Assembly: GCF_050003625.1 (NCBI RefSeq)
Contig: NC_134400.1
Location: 192,911,726-192,975,725, forward strand
Reading direction: 5' to 3'
Source of the DNA: Haematobia irritans
Lineage: Eukaryota > Arthropoda > Insecta > Diptera > Muscidae
Length of the DNA: 64,000 bases
Made by a program: the position numbers and the translations under genes. Positions 48,398 to 60,149 of this stretch are shown piece after piece. The notes beneath the pieces were generated by a model. It worked only from the letters and a program-made list of their open reading frames with translations. It did no database searches and was not told the DNA's origin. Numbering within the stretch: the first letter of the stretch is position 1; every line of letters starts with the position of its first letter.

Positions 48398-49717
48398 ATA
48401 TTACATGTTAGCCTGATACCGAAACAGGCAATTGACGTCCAAATGCATTATATCTAATTATACAATTATTATTCGAGCTTTATGGACAGATATAGATTAA
48501 GGAACATGGTTAATAGAGCCATTGAAAAGAAAACGCCAGATACAAATCTATACACGCCTGGACTGTACATGTTTCGGTTCGGGCGAATGAACCTTTCCAC
48601 AGCCTTTAGTATAGATCTGGCTGGGAGAGATAACTCAATTTTGGGCCCTTTATGCTAACTCCTTATGGAGAAAACATTTGGGAAATTTCCTCTTACAAAT
48701 TGAATCATCTTTTCTCCCACTGTACATCATCTTTTCATATAACTTACAAGTCCCTTAATCATATTTTTATTTCGTTTTGTTACATAGTAATGCAACAACA
48801 CGAAATTTATTTTTAGAAAGCTAATTTGTTAGAATTCACCTAAGTGGTGAACAGTCGAACAATGCTTATTGTTTCTACAGTCAACTACAACATATGACAA
48901 TTAACAGAAACTGGTTTCCAGGATACAACAACAATTGAGTTATCTCTCCCAGCCAGATCTATACTAAAGGCTGTGGAAAGGTTCATTCGCCCGAACCGAA
49001 ACATGTACAGTCCAGGCGTGTATAGATTTGTATCTGGCGTTTTCTTTTCAATGGCTCTATTAACCATGTTCCTTAATCTATATCTGTCCATAAAGCTCGA
49101 ATAATAATTGTATAATTAGATATAATGCATTTGGACGTCAATTGCCTGTTTCGGTATCAGGCTAACATGTAATATAATAAGCAACGATGAGCCCGTCGTA
49201 AAACTAGGAAAAACACGACTAATGTACGCGTTAGAATTGTTGTTGTATCCTGGAAACCAGTTTCTGTTAATTGTCATATGTTGTAGTTGACTGTAGAAAC
49301 AATAAGCATTGTTCGACTGTTCACCACTTAGGTGAATTCTAACAAATTAGCTTTCTAAAAATAAATTTCGTGTTGTTGCATTACTATGTAACAAAACGAA
49401 ATAAAAATATGATTAAGGGACTTGTAAGTTATATGAAAAGATGATGTACAGTGGGAGAAAAGATGATTCAATTTGTAAGAGGAAATTTCCCAAATGTTTT
49501 CTCCATAAGGAGTTAGCATAAAGGGCCCAAAATTGAGTTATCTCTCCCAGCCAGATCTATACTAAAGGCTGTGGAAAGGTTCATTCGCCCGAACCGAAAC
49601 ATGTACAGTCCAGGCGTGTATAGATTAGTATCTGGCGTTTTCTTTTCAATGGCTCTATTAACCATGTTCCTTAATCTATATCTGTCCATAAAGCTCGAAT
49701 AATAATTGTATAATTAG
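48398..49717. repeat. Triplicated inverted repeat (A-B / A' / X / B'-A')
   Basis: Block A (48398-48640) and block B (48641-48932) are followed by A inverted (48933-49177), a 58-bp unique piece X (49178-49235), B inverted (49236-49530) and a truncated inverted A (49531-49717). The outer arms match over about 480 bp around a 300-bp loop. The three A copies are nearly identical. The whole block sits inside a 29-bp array. Confidence 0.9.
48481..48658 (+). pseudogene. Conserved 58-residue open frame in block A, family unknown
   Basis: Block A reads openly as MDRYRLRNMVNRAIEKK, TPDTNLYTPGLYMFRFG and RMNLSTAFSIDLAGRDNSI. The same reading lies on the minus strand at 48933-49091 and 49531-49690. The composition is protein-like, unlike the flanking low-complexity repeats, which suggests a captured exon or transposon fragment. 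I do not recognise the family. No start context or splice sites could be confirmed. Confidence 0.4.
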
Positions 49718-50245
49718 AAATAAAATTTTGACAAACTTTTCTATAGAAATAAAATTTTGACAAACTTTACAAATAAAATGTTGACAAAATTTTCTATAGA
49801 AATAAAATTTTGACAAACTTTTCTATACAAATAAAATGTTGACAAAATTTTCTATATAAATAAAATTTTGACAAATTTTTCTATAGAAATAAAATGTTGA
49901 AAAGTTTTCTATAGAACTGAAATTTTGATAAAATTTTCTATAGAAATAAAATTTTTACAAAGTTATCTACAGTAATAAATATTGCACAAAATTTTCTATA
50001 GTAATAACATTTTTACAAAATTTTCTGTAGAAATAAAATTTTGACAAAATTTTCTATAGAAATGAAATTTTGACTACACTTTCTATAGAAATAACATTTT
50101 GACAAAATTTTCTATAGAAATAAAAAATTGACAACATTTTTTATAGAAATAAAATTTTGACAAAATTTTATATAGAAATAAAATTTTGACAAAATTTCTA
50201 TAGAAATAAAATTTGGACAAAATTTTCTACAAAAATAAAATTAAA
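49718..50245 (-). repeat. 29-bp minisatellite array, type 2, continuation
   Basis: Same unit and orientation as 44.7-48.4 kb, resuming immediately after the truncated inverted A block at TATAATTAG. Confidence 0.9.
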
Positions 50246-51040
50246 AATAATGTGCTGAAAATTTGAGTTCCAAACTTAGAATTTTTGCACCAAGGCACAG
50301 TTTTTTTCCTCCGTGTAATTTCATGATATTACGAGTATGTTAATATCCCAATTTTCATGATTTTTAATGGGAAGAATGGACCTTGATTGATGATTGTTAT
50401 CTACTGTTCGTTCAACTATAAATTCATAAGCAATTATAAGTGCTTGGATACTTTGGAATGTGGAATTGTAAATATCCTCTTCATATTGCGCCCATAGGTA
50501 TTAGCACAATGCCCGAATGCATTACAATAGATGGATTGGTAATGAAGTTAATATTTTGTGGCCGTAATCGGATATTGTGCAAGCGCTTATTAAATAATCA
50601 GCTAAAGGTTTTTGTTTGCCATAAACACCAAACTGTTGTCATGGAACTTTAGTAATTTATGATATAATCACCATACAAAAATTCAGCACACAAATTTAGG
50701 AAAATTTTATTTTCCTAAATCTGCCGATAAGAGTTAAACAATCTGCAACAAGGCATAAACGGTTACTATCAACTCGTATACCACCATAGGATGGTGATGG
50801 GGGTATTAAAAGTGTCTAAGGTTAGACGTTGCATTTACGGCAAGTGAGAAAAGTTAACTTTAGCCGAGTTTAGTTTAACATAACATTGAGGTCACTACAA
50901 GTTTGTGTTAGTGTATAAAGTGTAAAATAATTGCTTCATATATTGTACATGTATGAATAGGTGGCGTTGTAGCATTTTTGATGGCAATGAGAATTACACT
51001 CATAAAATGGTGAATTTTTTTGTACCACGGAGCTAGGGAA
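50246..51040. other. Unassigned sequence between oppositely oriented arrays
   Basis: No gene recognised. The open frame at 50440-50652 encodes 70 residues without known motifs. A decayed HINE-B hairpin (TACCACCATAGGATGG) lies near 50780. Confidence 0.45.
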
Positions 51041-54000
51041 AATATGCAAACAATTTTATTTCCATAGAAAATTTTGTCTAAATTTTATTTCTATAGAAAT
51101 TTTTCAAAATTTTATTTCTATAGAAAAAGTTGTCAAAATTTTATTTCTGTAGAAAATTTTGTCAAAATTTTATTTTTATAGAAAATTTTGTCAAAATTTT
51201 ATTTCTATCAAAAGTTTTGTCCAATTTTTTTTCTATATAAAATTTTGTCATAATTTTATTTCTGTAGAAAATTTTCAGAATTTTATTTTGCCATTTTTTT
51301 TTCTATAGAAAATTTTGTCAAAATTTTATTTCTATAGAAAATTTTGTCAAAATTTTATTTCTATAGAAATATTTGTCAAAATTTTATTTCTAAAGAAACT
51401 TTTTTAAAACTTGGTTTCCATAGAAAATTTTCTCAAAATTCTATTTCTATGGACAATTTTCTCAAAATTTTATTTCTATAAGAAATTTTGTCAAAATTTT
51501 ATTTCTATAGAAAATTATGTCAAAGTTTTATTTCTATAGAAAATTTTGTTAAAATTTTAGTGCTACAGAAAATCTTGTCTAAGTTTTATTTCTATAGAAA
51601 ATGTTGTCAAAATTTTATTTCTATAGAAAATTTTGTCAACATTTTATTTCTATAGAAAATTTTTTTAAAATTTTATTTCTATAGAAAATTTTGTCAAAAT
51701 TTTATTTTTATAGACAATTTTGTCAAAATTTTATTTCTATAGAAATTTTTGTCCATTTTTTTTCTATATAAAATGTTGTCAAAATTTTATTTCTGTAGAA
51801 ATTTTTCAGAATTTTACTTTGCCAATTTTTTTTCTATAGAAAATTTTGTCAAAATTTTATTTCTATAGAAAATTTTGCCAAATTGTATTTCTATAGAATT
51901 TTTTTTTTAAATTTTCTTTCTGTGGAAAATTTTGTCAAAATTTTATTTCTATAGAAAATTTTGTCAAAATTTTATTACTATAGAAATATTTGTCAAAATT
52001 TTATTTCTAAAGAAACTTTTTTAAAACTTGGTTTCCATAGAAAATTTGTCAAAATTCTATTTCCATAGAAAATGTTCTCAAAATTTTATTTCTATAAGAA
52101 ATTTTGTCAAAATTTTATTTCTATAGAAAATTATGTCATGTTTTTATTTCTATAGAAAATTTTGTTAAAATTTTAGTGCTACAGAAAATTTTGTCACAAT
52201 TTTATTTCTATAGAAAATTTTGTGAAAATTTTATTTTTATAGAAAATTTTGTCAAAATTTTATTTCTATAGAAAATGTTGTCAAAATTTTATTTCTATAG
52301 AAAATTTTGTCAACATTTTATTTCTGTAGAAATTTTTCAAATTTTAATTTTTCCAATTTTTTTTAGAAAATTTTGTGAAAATTTTATTTTTATAGAAAAT
52401 TTTGTCAAAATTTTATTTCTATAGAAAATTTTGCCAATGTTGTATTTCTATAGAAAATTTTGTTAAAATTTTCTTTCTGTAGAAAATTTTGTCAAAATTT
52501 TATTTCTATCGAAAATTTTGTCCAAATTTTATTTCTATAGAAATATTTGACAACATTTTATTTCTAAAGAAACTTTTTTCAAAACTTGGTTTCCATAGAA
52601 AATTTGATCAAAATTCTATTTCTATAAAAAATTTTCTCAAAATTTTATTTCTATAAGAGATTTTGTCAAAATGTTATTTCTATAGAAAATTATGTCAAAG
52701 TTTTATTTCTATAGAAAATTTTGTTAAAATTTTAGTGCTACAGAAAATTTTGTCAAAAATTTTATTTCTATAAGAAATTTTGTCAAAATTTTATTTCTAT
52801 AGAAAATTTTTGTCAAAGTTTTTTTTCTATAGAAAATTTTGTTAAAATTTTAGTGCTACAGAAAATTTTGTCAAAATTTTATTTCTATAGAAAATTTTGT
52901 GAAAATTTTATTTTTATAGAAAATCTTGTCTAAATTTTATTTCTATAGAAAATGTTGTCAAAATTTTATTTCTATAGAAAATTTTGTCAACATTTTATTT
53001 CTATAGAAAATTTTTTTAAAATTTTATTTCTATAGAAAATTTTGTCAAAATTTTATTTTTATAGAAAATTTTGTCAAAATTTTATTTCTATAGAAATTTT
53101 TGTCCATTTTTTTTTCTATATAAAATTTTGTCAAAATTTTATTTGTGTAGAAATTTTTCAGAATTTTACTTTGCCAATTTTTTTTCTATAGAAAATTTTG
53201 TCAAAATTTTATTTCTATAGAAAATTTTGCCAAATTGTATTTCTATAGAATTTTTTTTTTTAAATTTTCTTTCTGTGGAAAATTTTGTCAAAATTTTATT
53301 TCTATAGAAAATTTTGTCAAAATTTTATTTCTATAGAAAATTTTGTCAAAATTTTATTTCTATAGAAATATTTGTCAAAATTTTATTTCTAAAGAAACTT
53401 TTTTAAAACTTGGTTTCCATAGAAAATTTGTCAAAATTCTATTTCCATAGAAAATTTTCTCAAAATTTTATTTCTATAACAAATTTTGTCAAAATTTTAT
53501 TTCTATAGAAAATTATGTCATGGTTTTATTTCTATAGAAAATTTTGTTAAAATTTTATTTTTATAGAAAATTTTGTCAAAATTTTATTTCTATAGAAAAT
53601 GTTGTCAAAATTTTATTTCTATAGAAAATTTTGTCAACATTTTATTTCTGTAGAAATTTTTCAGAATTTTATTTTTCCAATTTTTTTAGAAAATTTTATT
53701 TTTATAGAAAATTTTGTCAAAATTTTATTTCTATAGAAAATTTTGCCAATGTTGTATTTCTATAGAAAATTTTGTTAAAATTTTCTTTCTGTAGAAAATT
53801 TTGTCAAAATTTTATTTCTATCGAAAATTTTGTCAAAATTTTATTTCTATAGAAATATTTGACAACATTTTATTTCTAAAGAAACTTTTTTCAAAACTTG
53901 GTTTCCATAGAAAATTTGATCAAAATTCTATTTCTATAGAAAATTTTCTCAAAATTTTATTTCTATAAGAAATTTTGTCAAAATGTTATTTCTATAGAAA

Positions 54001-54170
54001 ATTATGTCAAAGTTTTATTTCTATAGAAAATTTTGTTAAAATTTTAGTGCTACAGAAAATTTTGTCAAAATTTTATTTCTATAGAAAATTTTGTGAAAAT
54101 TTTGTGAAAATTTTATTTCTATAGAAAATTTTATTTCTGTAGAAAATTTTGTCTAAATTTTATTTTTATT
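51041..54170 (+). repeat. 29-bp minisatellite array with higher-order repeat of about 1.35 kb
   Basis: Type-2 units in forward orientation. Marker variants recur together: TTACTTTGCCAATTTTTTTT at 51809 and 53161, AAAACTTGGTTTCCATAG near 52023/53405 and 52581/53895. This shows that a block of about 1.35 kb was duplicated after the units had diverged. Confidence 0.92.
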
Positions 54171-55372
54171 CTGATTATTAATTTTGTTCGACTTGAGGTC
54201 ATAGAAACAATCGATTATTGATTTGTTTTAATATTTATTTCCAATATTTCGGTTAGTGCCACTAACCATCTTCTGGGATTTTGTATCAACATAAAATACA
54301 AAAATTAAATTACTTGTAATGTTCACAAATCACAATATTGTTTTAGATATAATATATTGAAAATAACTAACGTGAGTTCGTGTGATGCTGTTCGTTCTGC
54401 AAGTCAGCGTACACTAAGCTTCGTTTGTGTCGATGCTTGTTTATGATGTGTCGATACGTTCTCGCGCATTCTTCCGTGTCTTTTTTGAAATTCATTCTCT
54501 TGTCAGGAGAGAGATCTATTATATTAAGCATCTCAAGAGTGTATCTACGCCTATGATTATTCTCTTGAGCAAGTATCTCGACGTCTGTGAAGTTGGGCTT
54601 GTGTCCTGTTGTTGCACAGTGAGCTGCAAGTGCTGTTTTTTGCTCTACTGATTTGTCTACAGCTTTATGCGACGAAAGTCTTGTCTTAAGTTTGGTCATT
54701 GTAGTGCCAACATATGCCATTGGGCATATGTTGGACTTGTCTCCATTACATTTAATTTTGTACGCTATATTACTCCTGTCCTCATTCTTTATTTTTGACT
54801 TTGTGTTGCTGAATAATTCCTTTACTGTTCTCGATGTGCGTGAAGCAATTTGAATCTTGTCCTTGTTATATACGTCCGATTTGAAAAAACGCTCTGAGAA
54901 TCCTTCAACGTAAGTCATGGGTTTGTATGACTTATCCTTATTATGGTCCGGCTCTTCAATAGTCTTAGTTTTAATGTGTTCGTCAAGTGTTTTATTTTTA
55001 ACGCGATTTATTAGTCTGCTTATTATTCTATTTGGAAAATCGTTTGTGGTCAATATTTGTCTTATCTTTATTTCATTCTCCTTGTGGAATTCTGCATCAC
55101 TTATCCTTAAGATTCGATCTATAAAATTGATTGCTGTCATATGGATTATACTTTTATTGTGTTTTGAATTATAATTTACGACTAGTCCAGTTGCTGTTGG
55201 TTTTTGATACCAATTCAGCCTCAAACAGTTATCATCTCTCAGTATGTTACAGTCTAAATATGGTAGCTTGTTATCCTTCCCTAACTACATTGTAAATTGT
55301 ATTTGACTGTGGAATGAGTTTAATGCGTCAAGAGTACTTTCCACGTCGGTTTTCTTTACTATCGCAAATATG
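54171..55372 (-). mobile_element. Penelope-like element, 5'-truncated
   Basis: Non-satellite insertion within the 29-bp array. The 3' part (54171-54366) is AT-rich and contains TTTCGGTTAGTGCCAC and CTAACCATCTTCTGGG, typical of the Penelope terminal region. The coding part runs from 54367 to the truncation at about 55372, where the array resumes. 5' truncation fits target-primed reverse transcription. Confidence 0.85.
54367..55372 (-). pseudogene. Penelope RT C-terminus with GIY-YIG endonuclease
   Basis: The frame 54367-55224 is open for 285 residues. Its first codon is a TTG inside the domain, so this is not a true start. The same frame continues upstream through NKLPYLDCNILRDD to a single stop at 55285-55287, beyond which VKKTDVESTLDALNSFH extends to the truncation. 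The N-terminal half (LRLNWYQKPTATG) is the C-terminal part of Penelope reverse transcriptase. The C-terminal half is the GIY-YIG nuclease, with Y155 and Y171 (IAYKIKC, MAYVGTT), R182 and H186 in KTRLSSHK, and E231 in YTLEML. Cysteines 159 and 167 fit the cysteine pair usual between the tyrosines in this family. The endonuclease makes the nick that primes reverse transcription. The nuclease domain appears intact, but the catalytic RT core is missing, so the copy cannot move by itself. Confidence 0.9.
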
Positions 55373-56035
55373 TTTTATTTCTATAGAAAATTTTGTCAAA
55401 CTTTTATTTCTGTAGAAATATTTGTCAAAATTTTATTTCTATAGAAAGTTTTGTCCAATTTTTTTTTTTAAATTTTGTCAAAATTTTATTTCTGTAGAAA
55501 TTTTTCAGAATTTTATTTCTTTAGAAAATTTTGCCAATTTTTTTTTCTATAAAAAATTTTATTTCTATAGAAATATTTGTCAAAATTTTATTTCTAAAGG
55601 AAATAAAATTTTCTCAAAATTTTATTTCTATAAGAAATTTTGTCAACATTTTATTTCTATAGAAAATTATGTCAAAGTTTTATTTCTATAGAATTTTTTT
55701 TTTTAATTTTAGTGCTACAGAAAATTTTTGCCAAAATTTTATTTCTACAGAAAATTTTGTCAAAATTTTATTTCTATCGAAAATTTTGTCAAAATTTTAT
55801 TTCTATAGAAAATTTTTCAACATTTTATTCTTATAGAAAATTTTGTTAAAATTTTATTTCTGTAGAAAATTTTGTCTAAATTTTATTTCTATAGAAAATT
55901 TTTCAAAATTTTATTTCTATAGAAAATTTTGTCAATATTTTATTTTTATAGAAAATTTTGTCAACATTTTATTTCTATAGAAAGTTGTGTCCAATTTTCT
56001 TTTCTATATAAAATTTTGTCAAAATGTTATTTCAA
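55373..56035 (+). repeat. 29-bp minisatellite array, type 2, right part
   Basis: Continuation of the 51-54 kb array beyond Penelope, same orientation, with degenerate units. Confidence 0.9.
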
Positions 56036-56039
56036 GACC

Positions 56040-56795
56040 ACAAATTGCTGTGCGGAATATGATGGCAATCGGTCCATCATATTCCGCATAGCTCCCATAT
56101 AGACCGTTCTCCTGATTTGAATTGTATGGTTCCTAGAAACCGCAATATTTATTCGATTTACCTGTGATTGGGAATCTAGAGTCATAACCTAGTACCAGAA
56201 AGGCCTGTGTCGAATTTAGATCTTACAGGTTCATTTTTTGGTAAAACCAAATTGACCTATCTCCCGATTTTACTTCTTGGGGGTATAAACGATGCAATGA
56301 TCATTGGGGCTGTATGCAATTAAAGCAATTAAAACGTGTTCCTCCCTTAGGCTCCGGAAGTCAAATATGACGGAGGGCCATTATGAACCTATATGGCCAG
56401 TTTTTTAGAAGGCATATATTGACATCTCGTAACAAATTTCAATCACATCGAATGACATTTGACCTTCCAAAAGCTCCCAGAGGTCAAATCTAGGGATACG
56501 TTGATTGGGAAGCACTTGCTCCCCCAAAAGGTTCCGGACGTCAAATCTAGGTATGCGTTGATCTGGTGATATTCCTAAAAGTGATCCGATTTGGACCGGT
56601 TTTACTACCATCCAACCTACATCAAAACAACAAATTGTGCTAAGTTTAAGCCGAGAGCTTGTTTCATTTGCATGGTATCGGACGGACGGACATTGCTACA
56701 TCAATTTCGAATTTCACCACGGCCCAGAATATGTGTCACAAAGGGAAAGATAAACTTAGTACATCCCCCATCCTATGCGGAAGGGTATAAAAATA
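56040..56795 (+). mobile_element. Old HINE-B copy
   Basis: Strongly diverged. Units of reduced similarity (TAGCTCCCATATAGACCG; GGTCAAATCTAGGGATACG) are followed by a tail with GGACGGACGGACATTGC, TTTCACCACGGCCCAGAATA and a hairpin end CCCCATCCTATGCGGAAGGG. A perfect 14-bp hairpin (GCGGAATATGATGG / CCATCATATTCCGC) at 56056-56094 is specific to this copy. Confidence 0.7.
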
Positions 56796-56934
56796 TCACG
56801 ATTAGATAAATGAGATTGAAAAAATATGTCAGTTATTTTTTCTTTTGTGTACATGCAAGTGCAAAACGTTATCCTTGGATGGGGAACATAGAAAATTTTT
56901 TTCACAAAAAATGTTGTCATCTCGTTTTTTGCTA

Positions 56935-57184
56935 CACGCAGAGAAGGAATATGATCACCTCAAACATGTTTCAAGAGCAAAATGTTATTTTTGTATGGTG
57001 ACCATGTAACATGTTTGTCACTAAAATGTTATTTTTTCGTCAAATATAACCTGCTTGCCGAAATCAGATACATGATTTCCGAGGAAATAACATGGTTGCG
57101 AAAACCATGTTACATGGTCACCACCCAAAAATAACATTTTGCTCTTAAAACATGTTTGAGGTGATCATATTCCTTCTCTGGGTG
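56935..57184 (+). mobile_element. 250-bp TA-flanked MITE with long inverted repeats
   Basis: Inverted arms of about 80 bp: left CACGCAGAGAAGGAATATGA, right TCATATTCCTTCTCTGGGTG. TA lies on both sides (56933-56934, 57185-57186). The centre has a further hairpin (AACATGG...CCATGTT). Non-coding; Tc1/mariner-type mobilisation is inferred from the TA duplication. Confidence 0.85.
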
Positions 57185-57186
57185 TA

Positions 57187-58057
57187 CTTGTATTATATGT
57201 GTTATAATTTTTCTCACTGTATTACACAAGATGTTTGCCTACCGTCGCCAGTTTACAATATATTGTATTCCCATCCTCTCACAGTTCAAGAGGATAACTG
57301 GGTGTCACATTTGTTTGTGCAAAGCTTAAAGTCCATAAAAGTGTTGTAACAAAAATGTGTTGGGGTTGAATGTTGCATATGCAAATCCAATGAATAAAAG
57401 ATTCTATAGTATAACCTTCAACCACTTGACCCCATTACAAGTAGACATTTGTTTTTTGTTTTCTTTCATAAGATTAACAAATCAAGCTTACTTTGAATAA
57501 AACGCCATACTTGCAATTTACGAAGAATTCATCATCACCGCCCCGACCCCCTGTGGTGATGATTTTGAAATGCGTAAATGTAGACCTTTTCTCAAAGCGA
57601 AATATGGGTGTGACTGGCATTAATTGACGAGCACAGCCTCTATTTATAATTAGCTTGAAATTGGTGTCTATCCTCGTCCTTTCCGGCCACCCATACAGCT
57701 TTGCTATAAGAATAATAACAGACGGAGAGGTATAGTAGATTTGTCCTGCAGTAAGTAATACAGTGAAATCTTGATTTCCCATAATGGAAATACAGATTTC
57801 ATCGTCGAACATATCAGAAGGGAAAATGCAAACTAATATTCTAATATCGAAGATGAGGTCCTATGTGTTTTGTAAATGTATTCAAAGGGTATGATGCGTA
57901 GGATAAGATACAACTAAAGCGGAATTTTTTTATGGCCAAAATAATTTCGGAGTTTATCAAACATACACAGAAAATATAAAAACAAATTCTTTCCAAACTA
58001 AAATATTAATTGAATTAAAAAAATAATTTTTTCATTCGTTATTTTTTTTTAATTAAA
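57187..58057. other. Probably low-copy sequence; one unrecognised ORF and a MITE fragment
   Basis: A minus-strand frame at 57474-57812 (112 residues; contains IMGNQDFTVLL and IILIAKLYGWPERTR) has ordinary composition but no domain I know. It could be chance or an exon fragment. At 57963-58057 a fragment of the ATTAATTGA MITE (CACAGAAAATATAAAAAC ... AATTAATTGAATTAAA) precedes the HINE-B insertion point. Confidence 0.4.
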
Positions 58058-60095
58058 ACAAGCATATACGGCCGTAAGTTCGGCCAGGCCGAATCTTATG
58101 TACCCTCCACCATGGATTGCGTAGAAACTTCTACGAAAGACTGTCATCCACAAATTTCAACTCACATGGTTGTTAAATATCATATACTACCACCACATAA
58201 CAATTTTCAACCAGATCGCATGAATTTTGCTTCTCGAAAAGGCACCGGAGGTCAAATCTGGGGATCGGTTTATATGGGAGCTATATATAATTATGGACTG
58301 ATAGGAACCAATTCCTGCATGGTGGTTGGATACCCTATACTAACATCACGTATGGGCTGATGTGAACCAATTTTTGCATGGTTATTAGAGACCATATACT
58401 AACACCATGTACCAAATTTCAACTGAATCAGATGAAATTTGCTTCTCTAAGAGGCTCCACAAGCCAAATCGGGGGATCGGTTTATATGGGGGCTATATAT
58501 AATTATGGACCGATATGGACCAATTTTTGCATTGTTGTTAGAGACCATATACTTACACCATGTACCAAATTTCAACTGAATCAGATGAAATTTGCTTCTC
58601 TAAGAGGCTCCACAAGCCAAATCGGGGGATCGGTTTATATGGGGGCTATATATAATTATGGACCGATATGGACCAATTTTTGCATGGTTATTAGAGACCA
58701 TATACTAACACCATGTACCAAATTTCAACCGTATCGGATGAATTTTGCTCATCCATGAGGCTCCAGAGGTCAAATCTGGGGATCGGTTTATATGGGGGCT
58801 ATATATAATTATGGACCGATATGGACCAATTTTTGCAAGGTTGTTAGAGACGATATACTAACACCATGTACCAAATTTCAGCCAGATCGGATGAAATTTG
58901 GTTCTCTTAGAGGCTCCGCAAGTAAAGTCTGAGGATCGGTTTATATGGGGGCTATATATAATTATGGACCGATATGGACCAATTTTTGCAAGGTTGTTAG
59001 AGACGATATACTAACACCATGTACCAAATTTCAGCCAGATCGGATGAAATTTGGTTCTCTTAGAGGCTCCGCAAGTAAAGTCTGAGGATCGGTTTATATG
59101 GGGGCTATATATAATTATGGACCGATATGGACCAATTTTTGCAAGGTTGTTAGAGACGATATACTAACACCATGTACCAAATTTCAGCCAGATCGGATGA
59201 AATTTGGTTCTCTTAGAGGCTCCGCAAGTAAAGTCTGAGGATCGGTTTATATGGGGGCTATATATAATTATGGACCGATATGGACCAATTTTTGCATGGT
59301 TATTAGAGACGATATACTAACACCATGTACCAAATTTCAGCCGGATCGGATGAAATTTGGTTCTCTTAGAGGCTCCGCAAGCCAAATCGGGGGATCGGTT
59401 TATATGGGGGCTATATATAATTATGGGCTGATGTGAACCAATTTTTGCATGGTTATTAGGGACCATATACTAACACCATGTACCAAATTTCCGCCGGATC
59501 GGATGAAAATTGTTTCTCTTAGAGGCTCTTCAAGCCAAATCGGGAGATCGGTTTATATGGGGGCTATATATAATTATGAACCGATATGGACCAATTTTTG
59601 CATGGTTGTTAGAGACCATATACTAACACCATGTACCAAATTTCAGCCGGATCGGATGAAATTTGCTTCTCTTAGAGGCCTCGCAAGCCAAATTTGGGCG
59701 ATCGGTTTATATGGGGGCTATATATAATTATGGGCTGATGTGAACCAATTTTTGCATGGTTATTAGAGACTATATACTAACACCATGTACCAAATTTCAG
59801 CCGGATCGGATGAAATTTGCTTCTCTTAGAGGCCTCGCAAGCCCATTTGCAATACCATCCGACTTACATCAATAAGAACTACTTGTGCCAAGTTTCAAGT
59901 CGATAGCTTGTTTCGTTCAGAAGTTAGCGTGATTTCAACAGACGGACGGACGGACGGACATGTTCAGATCGACTCAGAATTTCACCACGACCCAGAATAT
60001 ATATTCTTTATGGGGTCTTAGAGCAATATTTCGATGTGTTACAAACGGAATGACAAAGTTAATATAACCCCATCCTATGGTGGAGGGTATAAAAA
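58058..60095 (+). mobile_element. HINE-B, near-complete young copy
   Basis: Begins AACAAGCATATACGGCC with TTCGGCCAGGCCGAA and TACCCTCCACCAT, and ends ATGGTGGAGGGTATAAAAA. About eleven 153-bp units (for example TTATATGGGGG at 58482 and 58635). Three successive units spanning about 58830-59290 are essentially identical, so amplification within the element is recent. The tail has CAGAATATATATTCTTTATG and (GACG)n. Inserted in the A-rich interior of a MITE fragment. Confidence 0.87.
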
Positions 60096-60149
60096 TATTT
60101 AAAATCAATCACATAAACTTGTTTGACGAACAGACGGTTTTCGACTTTT

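Noticed and set aside
54171..54366. Hammerhead ribozyme as found in some Penelope-like elements
   Set aside because: I could not find the conserved CTGANGA and GAAA core in the right arrangement on either strand; a covariance search would decide.
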